Shown: one piece after another, positions 44,845-56,159 of the stretch | Numbering within the stretch: position 1 is the first letter of the stretch | Layout of the letters: the number at the start of each line of letters is the position of its first letter | NCBI GenBank assembly: GCA_963971575.1 | Contig: OZ020616.1 | Location: 37,180,306 to 37,244,305, forward strand | Length of the DNA: 64,000 bases | Direction of reading: 5' to 3' | DNA from: Liopterus haemorrhoidalis | Lineage: Eukaryota; Arthropoda; Insecta; Coleoptera; Dytiscidae | The notes under the pieces: model-generated | Told to the model about the DNA's origin: nothing | The model's input: the letters and a program-made list of their open reading frames with translations, nothing else | The model's database searches: none | Position numbers and translations under genes: made by a program

Positions 44845-46125
44845 ACCACAACGATTAAAATAGAGGGATTGACTGACTAAATAATCATAACGATTAACAG
44901 TACCCAGGGTAAAATATATAAATAAAGAAAAAGAGAATGATTATCATAAACATTCAGAGAATCTGTGTATAATAATCCTTATGATACTTTGGAAGTTTAC
45001 CTTCAATCTCTTTTTTGTTCTTCTAAAATTCCTTTTAAATATGAAAGAAAAGAGTTTTCTTTTCACAAAAGACATCAAGGTTTGAATTTTCGATGTGAAA
45101 ATACGCAAACTGTTCGCTATCATTTTAAAATATTCATATCCAGTATTGCGTAATAAAATCTTTTTTCCATGAAAAGAACAAAAATTCACCCCATTGAATC
45201 ACCACTTTATACTGTTAAAAATTTCAAAAGATTTTAAAATTCCTTGCATATTTCATTACATTGCGTATTTTAAGATATATAAGTACATTTTCCCCTTACT
45301 ACTCTTAACCCTTTTATATTTTATCCCCCTCTTTGCAGCCTAATAAACTTTATGAAGCACCCTATCACGACCCCATGAATGTTTGTGGGCAATATTTCCG
45401 TCTAATATTTTTAGGGAGGGGAAAAAGATATGAGTTTTAGTTTTATGCACGCAGATGGACAGTTAGCAGGCTTTTTATTTCGTGCTTGGTGGGTGCAATA
45501 TATTTAATAAAAAATACACCAATTCTTTCGAACAATGTGTGATACTAATTAAATAATTATATTCTAAAATTGAGTGTTTAAGTGAAGACATTTTGAGTTA
45601 TATGGATTTCTAACTTTGACATGTAAGTTATTATGTTTTAAGTACAGAATGTTTGTAAAGGATTGAAAGGCGTTATTAGTAATTTTCAACTCACAATGTT
45701 TATACCCTAGCTGTACCTGACGCATTTGACCATAAGCGCACTGATATGTTTTGATATTGACGTTTGCAAAATTAGTTTTGCGTTTTTATCAGTTTCCAGT
45801 GTATTTATTATCAGAAAATGCCTTTTTACAAGCGAGTTTTGTACATATTTTATTGGTAAACAAGTAAATTGCCACATAAACAACAGCAAATGTGTGCAAT
45901 GTGATTTTAGGTTTAGTGATGACTTCGACTGATCAGCACTAAATTTTATTATTGAAACATATTTGCGATCGGGGATACGTAACGAACAAGGAATTTGGAA
46001 TTATTCTTTATTAATTTGCCTTTTTAAGTGTCCCCATGTGCAGTTTCTGGTAAGTACCAACCTTCAAGAACCTTTTTAACCTCAAGGGAAATTCAAGCAC
46101 TTTTCATCATCTATGAACACAGAGC
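44845..46125. other. no recognisable feature
   Basis: Several overlapping short frames on both strands without domains; no repeat structure recognised. Confidence 0.4.
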
Positions 46126-46128
46126 GAT

Positions 46129-46792
46129 CAGTGGCGGCGCTAGCTTTTAAAATTGAGGGAGGGGCAGCAGGCACCAGTAAATATTTAGTGGGGGTACATT
46201 TTTTTTTTATCAATGTAGATATTTGTATTGTCAACTGACAATAACTGAAGCGCCTCTAGTGAGATTTTGAGAAACTAAAGGTTGCAGGATAGTCGAGTTT
46301 GTGACAAGCATGGGAATATGTTCTTAGAAGTGGAAAGACAGTTAAAGACCATTTTAGAGTGTGTTCCCGTGTGTTTCAATAAATATCACATGAAGATACC
46401 ATTGAACCTGTCAAAAATATCCTACCAAAGTCAGCCATGATGTGAATGCAGTAGCGCCTCTATCGGTAGTGTCAGATGCCAATACTGGAATAATTGAAAA
46501 TATGACAACTTTGCAGAAAAAAAAAAGCGGGTCTAAAGTGGGCCTTGAGCTCCGCTTCCATGTTTCACAATTCGATATATTCCCAAATTATGGATATTAG
46601 TTCATAGCGCTGCTCAAAAAAAAAAAAACCTTTCCCAGACCGGCCCCGATAATTAGACTGGACACTTAGTTTTATGTACTTAGTTTTTTAACATCTTAAA
46701 TTTTCTCCAAACATATCTGAGGAGGTCAGTTGCAGGCCACTATAGTTTTAAGGGGGGGCCGGGTCTCCTCGAACCCCGCTGGCGCAACTATG
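46129..46792. mobile_element. degraded hAT-type element
   Basis: The left end CAGTGGCGGCGCTAGC and right end CCCCGCTGGCGCAACTATG (inverted CATAGTTGCGCCAGCGGGG) are related after two small gaps. I found no 8-bp duplication. The same left end (GATCAATGGCGGCGCTAG) occurs at 9032 inside the Helitron-like repeat. No transposase remains. Confidence 0.4.
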
Positions 46793-46815
46793 GCTCTGTA
46801 TTTACCTGCCTACTG

Positions 46816-46888
46816 ATATAGCCTGGTGGTAGGACGCAATTTGCTAACTATATGTTGGATTCTGAGTTCGAATCACATGAAACAGAAA
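46816..46888 (+). repeat. tRNA-like sequence, probable SINE head
   Basis: TAGCCTGGTGGTAGGACG resembles a polymerase III A box and GAGTTCGAATC, about 35 bp downstream, a B box. There is no acceptor-stem pairing, so it is a SINE head or tRNA pseudogene rather than a functional tRNA. The SINE body and tail are not defined. Confidence 0.5.
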
Positions 46889-46889
46889 T

Positions 46890-47920
46890 TATATTAGTCT
46901 ACAGATGACGCTTGTTAAATTATAAGTTTAGTTATTGATAAACTCTGACACTGATATAAGTGTCGAAATACCTAGTAGCGAGTGAGATAAAGTAAAAGGG
47001 GGACCTCAATTAAATTCACGAAAGTAAAAAAAAACATTTTCACAAAAAAAAAAAATGGCATCTCGACGTTTGAAAAACAGGGGACAGAAATTCAGAAAAC
47101 CATTTAAAAAGTGTAGGTATTTTTTCTGGGGCCCCATATAATGGATCTGAGGGCTTTTGAAACTTGTGAATTTATTTTAATAACAAAACCAGTTGCTTGC
47201 AAAAAAAAGAGTACCAAGAAATGTACACCGATCCTCACAGCACAAACTCAGAAAACGGGAAACTACTCATAAAGTGGGATCCCACAGACCCAGTAAGTCG
47301 TTCCACAGTTAAATACTTTATTTATTAATATTATAAGTTATATATATGCGTATACAATTTTTAATGGAAAAGTTCATTTTCTACAATGACAAATATATTT
47401 ACAAAAAATTCTCATAAATTTACTAAACATTTACGCGTACTAAAATGCTTTTTACATGAACATAAATATTTTTATTTGCGTTTTAAAACAATTAGCATGT
47501 CAACAAATAGTAAAATTTTTCCACAAGTCAAACACAAGATAGTGTTAAAATACAGCTACTGTGTCAGTAATGTCTGGTATTAATGATATTTCACTTAGTT
47601 TTAGTATTAAATATTAAAACTTATTACTAAGTTTTAATATTTAAAATATGATGGTCACGGTAGCCCCCTTGGTGTGTGTGTGTGCTATAGATCCGGAGTT
47701 CTGATACCATCTAGGACCTCATCTTAATTAAGTAAATAAAGTAAACAATATAAAAATAATAATAATTAACTAAAAGATGTTGTCTATTTACTAGCTCTTG
47801 TAAGCCGGATTGGATTACCGTCGAAGTTGGATTATCCTAAATTCGTATTTTTACTCAAGTGTACAATCCAGTGCTCTACATTAAAAATATTCTGGAGACT
47901 AGTCTATTAGAAATTGCTCA
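46890..47920. other. no recognisable feature
   Basis: AT-rich sequence; a short GTGTGTGTGTG run at about 47674. No domains. Confidence 0.4.
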
Positions 47921-47924
47921 TGCC

Positions 47925-47995
47925 GGAACGGGGTATCTGGAAATGGGTATACGGAACCGGTCATTCGGAACCAAGTATTCAGAACCTGGTATATG
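47925..47995. repeat. degenerate 14-bp minisatellite, five units
   Basis: Successive 14-mers GGAACGGGGTATCT, GGAAATGGGTATAC, GGAACCGGTCATTC, GGAACCAAGTATTC and AGAACCTGGTATAT share a consensus close to GGAACCGGGTATTC. Related blocks (GGAACTGGGTA, GAAACCGAATTAC) continue to about 48060. The frames on both strands here are by-products of the repeat. Confidence 0.75.
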
Positions 47996-48129
47996 CAGAA
48001 AAGTGATACGAAAAAGAAATAACAAGGATTTGGAACTGGGTAGCCGAAACCGAATTACTTGAAAAATACGAACCCGATTTCGGTTTCCAGCACTAGTTAG
48101 ATAATGTTTTCCTAAAATTTGGATCAAGT

Positions 48130-48320
48130 CTTATTACTGTGGGTGGGCGAAATTCTGAAAATCATTTGAGAACGTGGGGAAGAAATTATGAAAATCAATT
48201 AAGGACAGGGGGAGTGGAGAAATTCCATAAACCTTTTGAGGCAGGGGGGAGGGTGATTCTAAAAAAACAAGGGGCAGATTTTCATGCGAGCCGTTTAAAA
48301 CTTATTGTTGGGCCAGATTA
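48130..48320. repeat. partial copy of hAT-type family C
   Basis: AAAATCAATTAAGGACAGGG, GGGGGGAGGGTGATTCT and TGCGAGCCGTTTAAAACTTA followed by TTGTTGGGCC match 3820-4050 in order. It lacks clear termini. Confidence 0.6.
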
Positions 48321-48324
48321 GGCT

Positions 48325-49950
48325 CAAAATATATGGATCAAAAAGTGTCCCCCCAAATATTTTGCCCATCAGCCGCTTCTGATTCGCAGGTAGATAGTTG
48401 GCAGATGCAAACATGCGCATGAGCTTTACTCATACGAAATCCTAAAAAAGATAAGTGAAAAACAAATTATATTTATAAATTTTACTATAGTCCCCAACGG
48501 TTCCCAAATTGTTCTATGAGCTATGTTCTGTAAAAAATCATATCAGAGTCTTTTTTTTTCTTTTTTCTTCAATTTAAAATACAGGTACTCACCAAGATTG
48601 CCAGATAAAATGTGATTCGTGACTAAAAAATTTGAAAAACGCTGATATATAAGATTGTAAATAATTTAAAGTTTTTTCTATTGCAGAAATTAACAAATCA
48701 GATTGTGGTTACTGCCTTGCCATTTGGTTGTTCACCCAGACCTGAATGTTAATAGCTGTTGTCCGCCGAAGTATAATCCATAATTATTGTGTAAAATACA
48801 GTGATTTTCTATTCGGTGGTTTTCCGAATTAACTAGGTCCAGGCATGCAACAGCTTCTCCATCCATGGTGTAGCCCCATTAACAACTCTAACGATATCTA
48901 TCAAAAACAACTTAATATTCCAGGAATAAAATACATATAACATTTAGGTTAGGGCAACATTTTATCGGAACACACGCGAATCATTTATCCCCACGAGTTT
49001 ACAATTACCTTTCGGGTCAAGAACTTCGTTGAACGCTCATTTCCATATTAGTACATACCTACTACAAACAAAAACGAAAACCAATAAAGAAAAAAGCGGT
49101 CCGGTCCTGCACGATCGCGGGCACAATGTTAACGGGCCGCAGTTCGACCATGGAACGCGTGGAATGACGGCCAGGTAGCACACAGAATGGAATCCAATCG
49201 ACGCTACCCATAATTAATGTAGGGGAATCTCTCTCACTCTCTTGTTCTCCTCTGCACTGCAAACAATACAACCCCTCTCTTTCACCCTTACCTCTCTGAC
49301 AGTATCTCTATCTCCCTCAATCACCAGATTCCATGATGTATGCTGGATTTATAGAAATTATGAAAAAACTCGCAAACTATTTCGGAGTGGTAAAATACGA
49401 ATAAAATGTGGTTTGTTCAGTTGTAGAATTGTTCGTAAAAAAGATATAATGAGAATCTTTTGGTTTCATAACATCGTTTCAAGTTTTTATGTTTATAAAA
49501 GTTTTGCCACTTGTTGCCTCAAACGAGTTCTTTACCGAAAGAACTTATAAACCCAATATATTAAATGACTGTTATTTCCTTTATTGGCGATTCAACTCAA
49601 CTACTGATACGAACGAGGCATGTGCAAAGAATACCGATGATGAAAACGTTATTGCTTGTCTGTGTGGGTGGACTAGTTCACTTTTATATTCTACCGCGTT
49701 CAACCAATAAATATCAAATGAATGATATCTTAATGAGATTGATTAAAGGCTTGGGCAAATTATCTAAAGTACTGTAATTAAGTAATGTTTTGGTGTTACG
49801 CAATGATATTTACTTTCTTGTTGGTTGTACAAGATATTACTCTGAAAGCTTAGTAAAACCGGTTAAAAAGTCATTCTTGGCTCATAAAGTAACAATATTG
49901 TTTTATTTTATAGGTTAGAATTGAACAAAAGGGAAACAAATTAACAGTAT
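48325..49950. other. no recognisable gene
   Basis: A less AT-rich patch at about 49080-49330 (…GGGCCGCAGTTCG..., TCTCTCTCACTCTC, CCTCTCTTTCACCC) could be a unique regulatory or transcript segment, but there is no coding frame with a domain. The three frames at 49242-49777 overlap and have no recognisable domain. Confidence 0.3.
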
Positions 49951-49954
49951 TGTC

Positions 49955-50374
49955 ATCAGGGCTGGCCTTCTCCATAAAGAGGCCCGGTTACAAATATTTT
50001 TTGCAGCCCCAAACAATTTCTCAACCTAACGTCTTTGCACAAAAGACAATGGATAAGCGGGCGGCAAAATTTTGCTCCAGAACACTTAAGGTTTATTTAG
50101 ACATTCAAATTAAGCTCTAATCTATGTTAATTTTTTTTTGTTTTTTATGTATGTCCCATATATTTTAGTTAAGAAATACTAATTTAACCAATCACAAACC
50201 TGGAAGAAAACGTCAATTCTGAGAAATGTGTTTTGAATATTTTGTGATTAAGGAGAGATATTTGCCAGGAATACAAATTACGGTATAGTTTTGAAAAATA
50301 CAAATAGGCTTAGACAATGACTGTGAAGAGTGTGAACTATTTTTTAAAGCCACGATTAGAATAATCTCGTAGAG
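49955..50374 (+). repeat. direct repeat copy A (old hAT/ZMYM-type fragment)
   Basis: 50095-50374 matches 51664-51990 (copy B) in order: TTAGACATTCAAATTAAGC, AACCTGGAAGAAAACGTCAA, TATTTTGTGATTAAGGA and ACAAATAGGCTTAGACAATG. Upstream CAGGGCTGGCC...AAAGAGGCCCGG resembles ends of ZMYM1-like hAT elements. The copy is cut at 50374 by the hAT element. Confidence 0.8.
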
Positions 50375-50430
50375 CAGGGGTTCTTAAAGTTATGTAAAAG
50401 GGGTTCTAAAGTCGTGTTGAACTACGCATA

Positions 50431-50903
50431 ATGACTTTTCCAGCGCTGTACACATATCATTGCCTACTTTATGCACACAGTCATCTTGGTGATTTTATTA
50501 CTCATGGACATATTCATACTTACAATACTAGAAACAAATCAAATCTATGTCCGGATTTCATCAGAATAAATAAATGTAGGTACAGTGCAAATTACTATTC
50601 TCAGCACTTTTTTAATCTACTTCCCCTTAACCTCAGAAATGCCCCATTTCATATATTTAAAAGAAAAATAAAACAATATATCATTGAAAATCCTGTCTTC
50701 TCATTAGAAGATTTTTCTAAATTAGATTTTTTAAATATATGTATTAATAACGAGGACTAAGTCATGTTTTCATCTACAAAAACCACAAAACTGGTCTATA
50801 TTTATAACATTTTTTAATTTTTTTTTTCTTCTGTAATTTGTATATCTAATTATGTAATTTGACTGACTGTAAACAACTATATGATGTATTGTAGTCAATA
50901 AAC

Positions 50904-50973
<70 letters not shown>
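50431..50973 (+). pseudogene. LINE 3' end, open frame and (ATT)n tail, nested in the hAT element
   Basis: The frame ending at 50760 reads SHLGDFITHGHIHTYNTRNK, SNLCPDFIRINKCRYSANYY, SQHFFNLLPLNLRNAPFHIF, KRKIKQYIIENPVFSLEDF. H.Y.TR.K..L........K......YN.LP..(I/L)+......FK..(L/I)K..(L/I)...PF(Y/S).(V/L)(D/E)(E/D)F is the shared C-terminus of many Jockey-like pol proteins. The 3' UTR ends with ATTGTAGTCAATAAACTTATT and then about 23 ATT triplets (50904-50973). The frame has no stop, so this insertion is young or lightly decayed, but it is 5' truncated. Confidence 0.85.
50904..50973. repeat. (ATT)n microsatellite, LINE tail
   Basis: About 23 perfect TTA/ATT triplets directly following the AATAAA-containing LINE 3' end. 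The poly-Ile and poly-Asn frames over it are artefacts. Confidence 0.95.
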
Positions 50974-51548
50974 GTAGTCCGAGGACCCCCTCTTGAACAA
51001 CATTTTTTTTTTGCGGTCGCCATCCCAACCCTAGGCATTTTACGTCGTTCTTGAGATTTAATTTTTGGCTTAAAAATCTCATAGGCAATACGTTATAATA
51101 AATATTGGTAAAAATGTATCGCTGATTATTTTAATAAATGGTCTTGCGCATTTATAGAGATGAACATTTTTATTAGCATATAGAATAAAAAACATAAAAT
51201 GAATGAAAATAGTAATAAAAAGAATTTATAAAGCTACAAATTATAATAAGTTAAACTCATACAAACATTCCTTAATCAAATATTGGTCAAAATAGATCTT
51301 ATTATAACATGTTTTCTATAAAATATTTGCTTTTGAATAAAAATAATTAAATTTTTACTAATTATTGTTTAGTTATGTCAATAACTAGTTAGATAACAAC
51401 AAATACAAAAAATCTTGACCATGTAGGAGTTATTTAAATAAAAGCGAAAAGTTGGGGGATGTAAAGTTGAAATTAAGATGTATGTCAAAATTGTTTCACG
51501 GACCCCCAAGGTTCCGCGGACCCCAGTTTAAGAACCGCTGTCGTAGAG

Positions 51549-51990
51549 AAAAGGAGGTTACACATCTTAATTTCAGCTTAATTTACACTAAGTTAATTGT
51601 GTTTTAAAAATATTAACGCAATTAAAATATTTAAAAAATAGAATTGTTTTATTTTGTATGTCTAAATATACGTATCTAGACGTCCAAATTAAGTTGTAAT
51701 TGGTTTTAATTTTTTTTAGTTTTAACTTATCATTTAACTTATGTGTATTGGAAAACCATGGAAAGTTTCTGTTTAACAAATCAATGCCCGGTAAAATAGA
51801 TTAAATAGACCAAACAGAAACTTGGAAGAAAGCGTTAATTTTGGCAGTTGTGTTTTGTATATTTTATGATTAAGGACAGCTATATGCGTGGAATCGTTGT
51901 CTTTAATACTTTGGATATAATTTTAAAAGCTACAAATAGGCTTAGACAGTGACTATGGATAGTGTAAACAATTTTTCTAAACCATGCTTA
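51549..51990 (+). repeat. direct repeat copy B, split by the TA-flanked element
   Basis: 51664-51990 is the diverged counterpart of 50095-50374. After the inserted element the match resumes at 53617 (TAGAATAATCTAGTCAG versus TAGAATAATCTCGTAGAG). 51549-51663 has no counterpart that I could find. Confidence 0.8.
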
Positions 51991-53616
51991 CCCAGCAAAC
52001 ATTTTTATCCGGACCAGTACTGGTAAAGCACATACTCGCCGGCATTGAAAGTAATGGGCCAGTGCTGGCATTTCGTACTGGGCCAGTACCCCGGTGTCCC
52101 GCGGCCCTTAGCTGGCCCATTGATGTATCAGTTGCTGGCCCAGCAACGGTAAAGTGCATTGAAAGTAATGGGTCAGTGCTGGCATTTCGCATTGGTCCAG
52201 TGCTGGCATTTTGCACTGGGCCAGTACCCCGGTGTCCCCGTGGCCGTTAGCTGCCCCATTGATGTATCAGTTGCTGGCCCAGCAACGGTAAAGTGCAAAA
52301 TAATCGCATTAGTTGCAAGATTTATTTCTGACAGACTAGTGCTTATATTATACCCACTCTCTAGTGTTTCAAATGTAATATATGTGTAGTTACCCAGTAT
52401 TAAAATAAATTAATGGTTAGGTGCAAAATAAATACTCATTTGGCCATTTTCACCATCGTTGAATAAATTTATTTAAAAAGTAAAGTTGACAATATCGCAT
52501 CGGTTTTAAACTATTAATGAAGAAATTAACATTGCTGTCAATAGAATGATGCGATATTGTTAACTTAAGTTGTTAAATAAATTTATTGAACGATGGAAAA
52601 ACTGGCCGATTGTAAATTGAATTAACAGTTATAATTTATTGATTTATTTATAAATATTAAATAAATATAATTTCAGGAATAACAGGAATTAGTTTATTTA
52701 ATTTATTAATTTAATGAAGAATTTTAAGAAAATGGTTTTCTGCCATTTCGGTCAAACCAATTGCATCCTAAAGATAAGGGGTGACTAATAATTTTCGCCA
52801 ATATTCGTCTTGTATTATCTACCACATCTTTTCCCCCTGACTTGAAGAGTGCCAACCTAAAGAAATCATACTTGTTAAAATAAATTCAATAAACAAATTT
52901 TATAAGCATTAATGCTATAAGCTGTTCACTTTTGTAAGAACAAACTAGATCTGGTTATTTTGGTGATTTTTATAGTGTATTACTGACTTTTAGAAACTTG
53001 GTTATATTGTAAAAAAAGCTTTGCAGTTTTTGATTAAGTTTGTATTATTTTAGGTTAGTATTATATTTACAAAATATTTATCATGTCACTATTCAAAATG
53101 AAATATGATAAATTATATTTTTTAAATGACATATTTATAATCTTGTATCAGATTTATTAATAATTGAAAATTTTATTACATGAAAAAAACTATGATTGAA
53201 CTAAACTAAAAATTAAACAATTTAATATGAAACAGTTTGTGTAAACTACGTCCTTAAATCTAACAAAACACACACAAATCACAATAAAAAACTGTATAAT
53301 CTTGATAAACTGTCCACCAACACGTCCAAACTTGTACTCACAGAATATCACTTGTACCGACCCTCGAAGGCCACGCCATTAGGGTGTTTTATGACTAAGA
53401 ACGATCATAAGCACTGGCCCGCTAGAAATAATCTTGGATTAATACAAATAAGGAATGCTTATAAAATGCTGGTAAAGTACTTCGTATAGGCGGAGTCCGA
53501 AATACAAATGTGAAGTACATTATTAATACTGGCGTTGCACTTACTTTTGGTGCCAGCAATGTACCAGCGTAAAAGCAGTTTGCCGGCATTCGGCCGTTAG
53601 TTCAATGTTTGCTGGG
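51991..53616. mobile_element. 1626-bp TA-flanked element with CCCAGCAAAC termini and internal tandem repeats
   Basis: Ends CCCAGCAAACATT and its exact inverse AATGTTTGCTGGG (13 bp), flanked by TA (51989-51990 and 53617-53618). The related copy A supplies the uninterrupted site. The first 300 bp hold two long tandem units; the rest is AT-rich with no open frame. Subterminal GCCGGCATT occurs in both ends in inverted positions (52038 and 53582). A TA duplication points to Tc1/mariner-like or ISL2EU-like mobilisation, but I do not recognise the family. Confidence 0.85.
52044..52296. repeat. two tandem units (114 and 139 bp), GC-rich
   Basis: Unit 1 (52044-52157) and unit 2 (52158-52296) both run ATTGAAAGTAATGGG(C/T)CAGTGCTGG ... 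CAGCAACGGTAAAGTGC. Unit 2 is longer by a 25-bp internal duplication of GTGCTGGCATTT(C/T)GCA(T/C)TG. Each unit contains TGGCCCAGCAAC, an echo of the element's terminus. The open frames covering this region on both strands are repeat artefacts. Confidence 0.9.
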
Positions 53617-53619
53617 TAG

Positions 53620-54825
53620 AATAATCTAGTCAGTCCCTGCCGCGCACTGCTCAGAGTGGTAGGCTATCAGTCGAAACTAATGAATGTGCTCTCATTTGAT
53701 TTAGCAAAATCGTAACATGTGCGTGGACAAGTTGTTTTATTTCAGTCGTTTGGAAAAAGATGGCAATTTTACTAAATATGCGTCATGTATCCTATGTACG
53801 ATTTACATTATTTCTTCCAGTTGTTCCAAAAGAGGAGGTACTCTTTTCTAGTTAATATTGGTCCATTATTAAGCCGACTAATGTGGTGAATAGGGTACTT
53901 GGTTAGGATGAAAGAGAACAGAACTTGCTGAAAATCGGGTTCGTTGGAGAATCTTTCTGGATGTTCCTTGGAGGAATGACAAGAATCATATATAGAAAGC
54001 TTTATTTATTTGTTTTATATTAAACTAATCCTGTTGCACTCTAAAGTTCAGGTAGCCTTAGCGTTATTCAAGGTCTATACTAATAAGTGAAATATATTCT
54101 GCTATAAATTATCTTCAGATTCGTATGGAACCCTTACGGCGATACTGTTGTGTACATTCTAATATAAATGAAACTGCGGTAACGCTTAATTTTATTATTA
54201 ATTGTACCGTTTACATATATACGGTTGATGCATACAAACGAGCTTGCGCAGATCAAACGTATAACATGTAAGTGATGCCAAATATTAGTTTATTTCTCCT
54301 ACGTGTAGTTTATATTACCATGTTAATTAAACCGTAGGGGAGTATTTAACTATAAACACAAACTAAATAACTATTCAAATGCTAGTATAAATTATATGAA
54401 ACATACGCGTGCAGAATTTGTATTTACAACATTGCTGAACATATTGAGGTTTGATTACTTGTATCAAATACACATATTAATGGTAAAGCGATTAATGTAC
54501 AAGCTTCATATTGCAACACATGACTGATTATAATTTCAGGATTAAAGCTTACTTACCGCAAACATAAACCAGTTAAACGGAAAATATACGTCAATTATTT
54601 TGCATTCATAAATGAACTCTTCATAACTAGTCATAAACCTGCGAATGAACATTTTTATAGCTTCTTCCGCTATTCATCCACATTCTTTGGTTGTCTGGTC
54701 CAGTGTTTCTCACATTCTTACCTTATTTACTAAAATATTCTATCAACGGTTACGCGATGCTTAGGATATGTAAATCCTAAATTAAATAAACCCATCATCA
54801 TCGGCGCGACAACTCGAGGTGAGCC
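53620..54825. other. mostly featureless; possible LINE scrap at 53893-53970
   Basis: A plus-strand frame reads YLVRMKENRTC.KSGSLENLS, like the (GHLVRM.ENR..KK...ENP.G) segment of LINE tails, but it is too short to be sure. Nothing else recognised. Confidence 0.3.
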
Positions 54826-54828
54826 TAA

Positions 54829-55311
54829 AGCTTGGTTTATAATAGCTACATAACATAACGCATGGCATATAACATAGCATGTCTCCACAGCACTACGAAC
54901 AAGCCATAACTACTGTACATTAGTTGTAGTAGTTAACGCATTAGTACATTAGTTGGAACGCGGAACTCTTCTTGATTTGTCATACAATATTAGATTATTT
55001 TCCACTAATTCAACCAACCTTGCTTCTTTCTCCATTTTTAAAAAGTTGTAAACACAAAAATAACCAAAAAACTATCCAAAACCTTCTTATGACAATTGTC
55101 AAGCCCGGCGCGCGCTCATCACTTTTTTCTGTGTAGGCATAGCCTCCACAATCATGAATGTTCAACTTGGTGAATTTTTATGTTATGGAGTTGTGTGTCT
55201 GTATTGTGTGGTCGTATTAGAAACAGGACAACGGTAGTACTATCATTCAACTTCATTAAGTTATGGAGCCATGCTATGCATTTGCTATGCGTTATGAGTT
55301 TAAACCAGGCT
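54829..55311. mobile_element. 483-bp PIF/Harbinger-type MITE, TAA target duplication
   Basis: Ends AGCTTGGTTTATAA and, inverted, AGCCTGGTTTAAAC (11 of 14) are flanked by TAA (54826-54828 and 55312-55314). CATAACGCAT(G/A)GCA blocks recur in inverted orientation inside both ends (54851 and 55284). Confidence 0.75.
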
Positions 55312-55314
55312 TAA

Positions 55315-55970
55315 GCCTCATGTTTCCAGGGCTTTCTGATGATATTCAGTAATAATATGGTCAGTATTATGTCCATTTTTTAGCGTTTACAGAACGACAC
55401 CTACAGTTTATAGACAGTTGCGAACGGCTAAGAAAAATCTGTAGTTTGTATAAATATATTTACACAAATTATCTGACATGCAGGAGTTGAATTCACATTC
55501 ATACCATTGCTCAGAGGCCAAGTTTAAACGATTTAACACTTGCGGTCACAAGCTTGCCCAAAATAAATCCATGGCGATCTTTATAGCATCGTAAAAAATC
55601 CATATGTGGACCAGGACTCGTAGTTTAAGAAACGCTGCCATAGCCTGTGGTACCTCATCATCACATAATATAATATCGCAGCGATTGATTTCATTTTAAA
55701 TGATAACTGCATCAGTTAGTTAAATTTTTATTAATTAACGCAACAGATGTGTTATAAACGCATCTCTAGCTATATTAGATAAGTCTTCCGTGACTTCTAT
55801 TTTCTTTTTCATTTCATTAATATTTATTTTAATATATGTACCCGCGATCTGTCTTCATAGCTGCAACGATAGTTGTTAGAGATACTTTCAGCAAGTTGGA
55901 GCCCCAGCTCACAATTCTTGTCAAGTAGCGGAGTTCCTCAATGAAAAATTTTCAGACCAGTGGGCAGGTT
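55315..55970. other. no gene; right part may be the body of the adjacent SINE
   Basis: Unremarkable AT-rich sequence up to about 55830, where the 3' end of the SINE at 56150 could lie if its body is long. Confidence 0.3.
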
Positions 55971-55983
55971 ACGTGCCCCGCTA

Positions 55984-56154
55984 GGTCTTCTGATTCATAG
56001 TTCGTTTTTATTTTACGTTTATGGCCTTTGCTACTGAGGCAATTAGCCAGAAGAGGCACAATTTTTCTAAATGAAAATTCCATGCCTAAACGGGATTTGA
56101 ACCCGAGACCTTAGCAACGCAGGGCACGTGTGACCACTATGCTACGCCGATCGG
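55984..56154 (-). mobile_element. tRNA-derived SINE
   Basis: Reading leftward: CGGCGTAGCATAGTGGTCAC (A box TAGCATAGTGGT), then TGCGTTGCTAAGGTCTCGGG and GGGTTCAAATCCC (B box), then a non-tRNA body (GGAATTTTCATTTAGAAAAA...). This is the head of a typical animal SINE transcribed by RNA polymerase III. The 3' end is uncertain. Confidence 0.75.
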
Positions 56155-56159
56155 CGAAT

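Larger units (their letters stand above)
50375..51540. mobile_element. 1166-bp hAT element with perfect 8-bp duplication, carrying a nested LINE
   Basis: Ends CAGGGGTTCTTAAAGT and, inverted, CAGCGGTTCTTAAACT match at 14 of 16. TCGTAGAG flanks both sides (50367-50374 and 51541-51548). The interior encodes no hAT transposase; roughly half of it is a LINE 3' end (50431-50973). Without the LINE it would be about 600 bp. Confidence 0.9.

Noticed and set aside
50770..51088. Frames with poly-Ile or poly-Asn
   Set aside because: Translation of the (ATT)n LINE tail.
51977..52389. Overlapping frames on both strands with repeated GPVLAF/TGPMRNAS-type peptides
   Set aside because: They arise from the tandem GC-rich units of the TA-flanked element; no domain and both strands are open, as expected of a repeat.
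56075..56150. Functional tRNA gene
   Set aside because: A and B boxes are present but the acceptor stem does not pair and a non-tRNA body follows, so it is a SINE.
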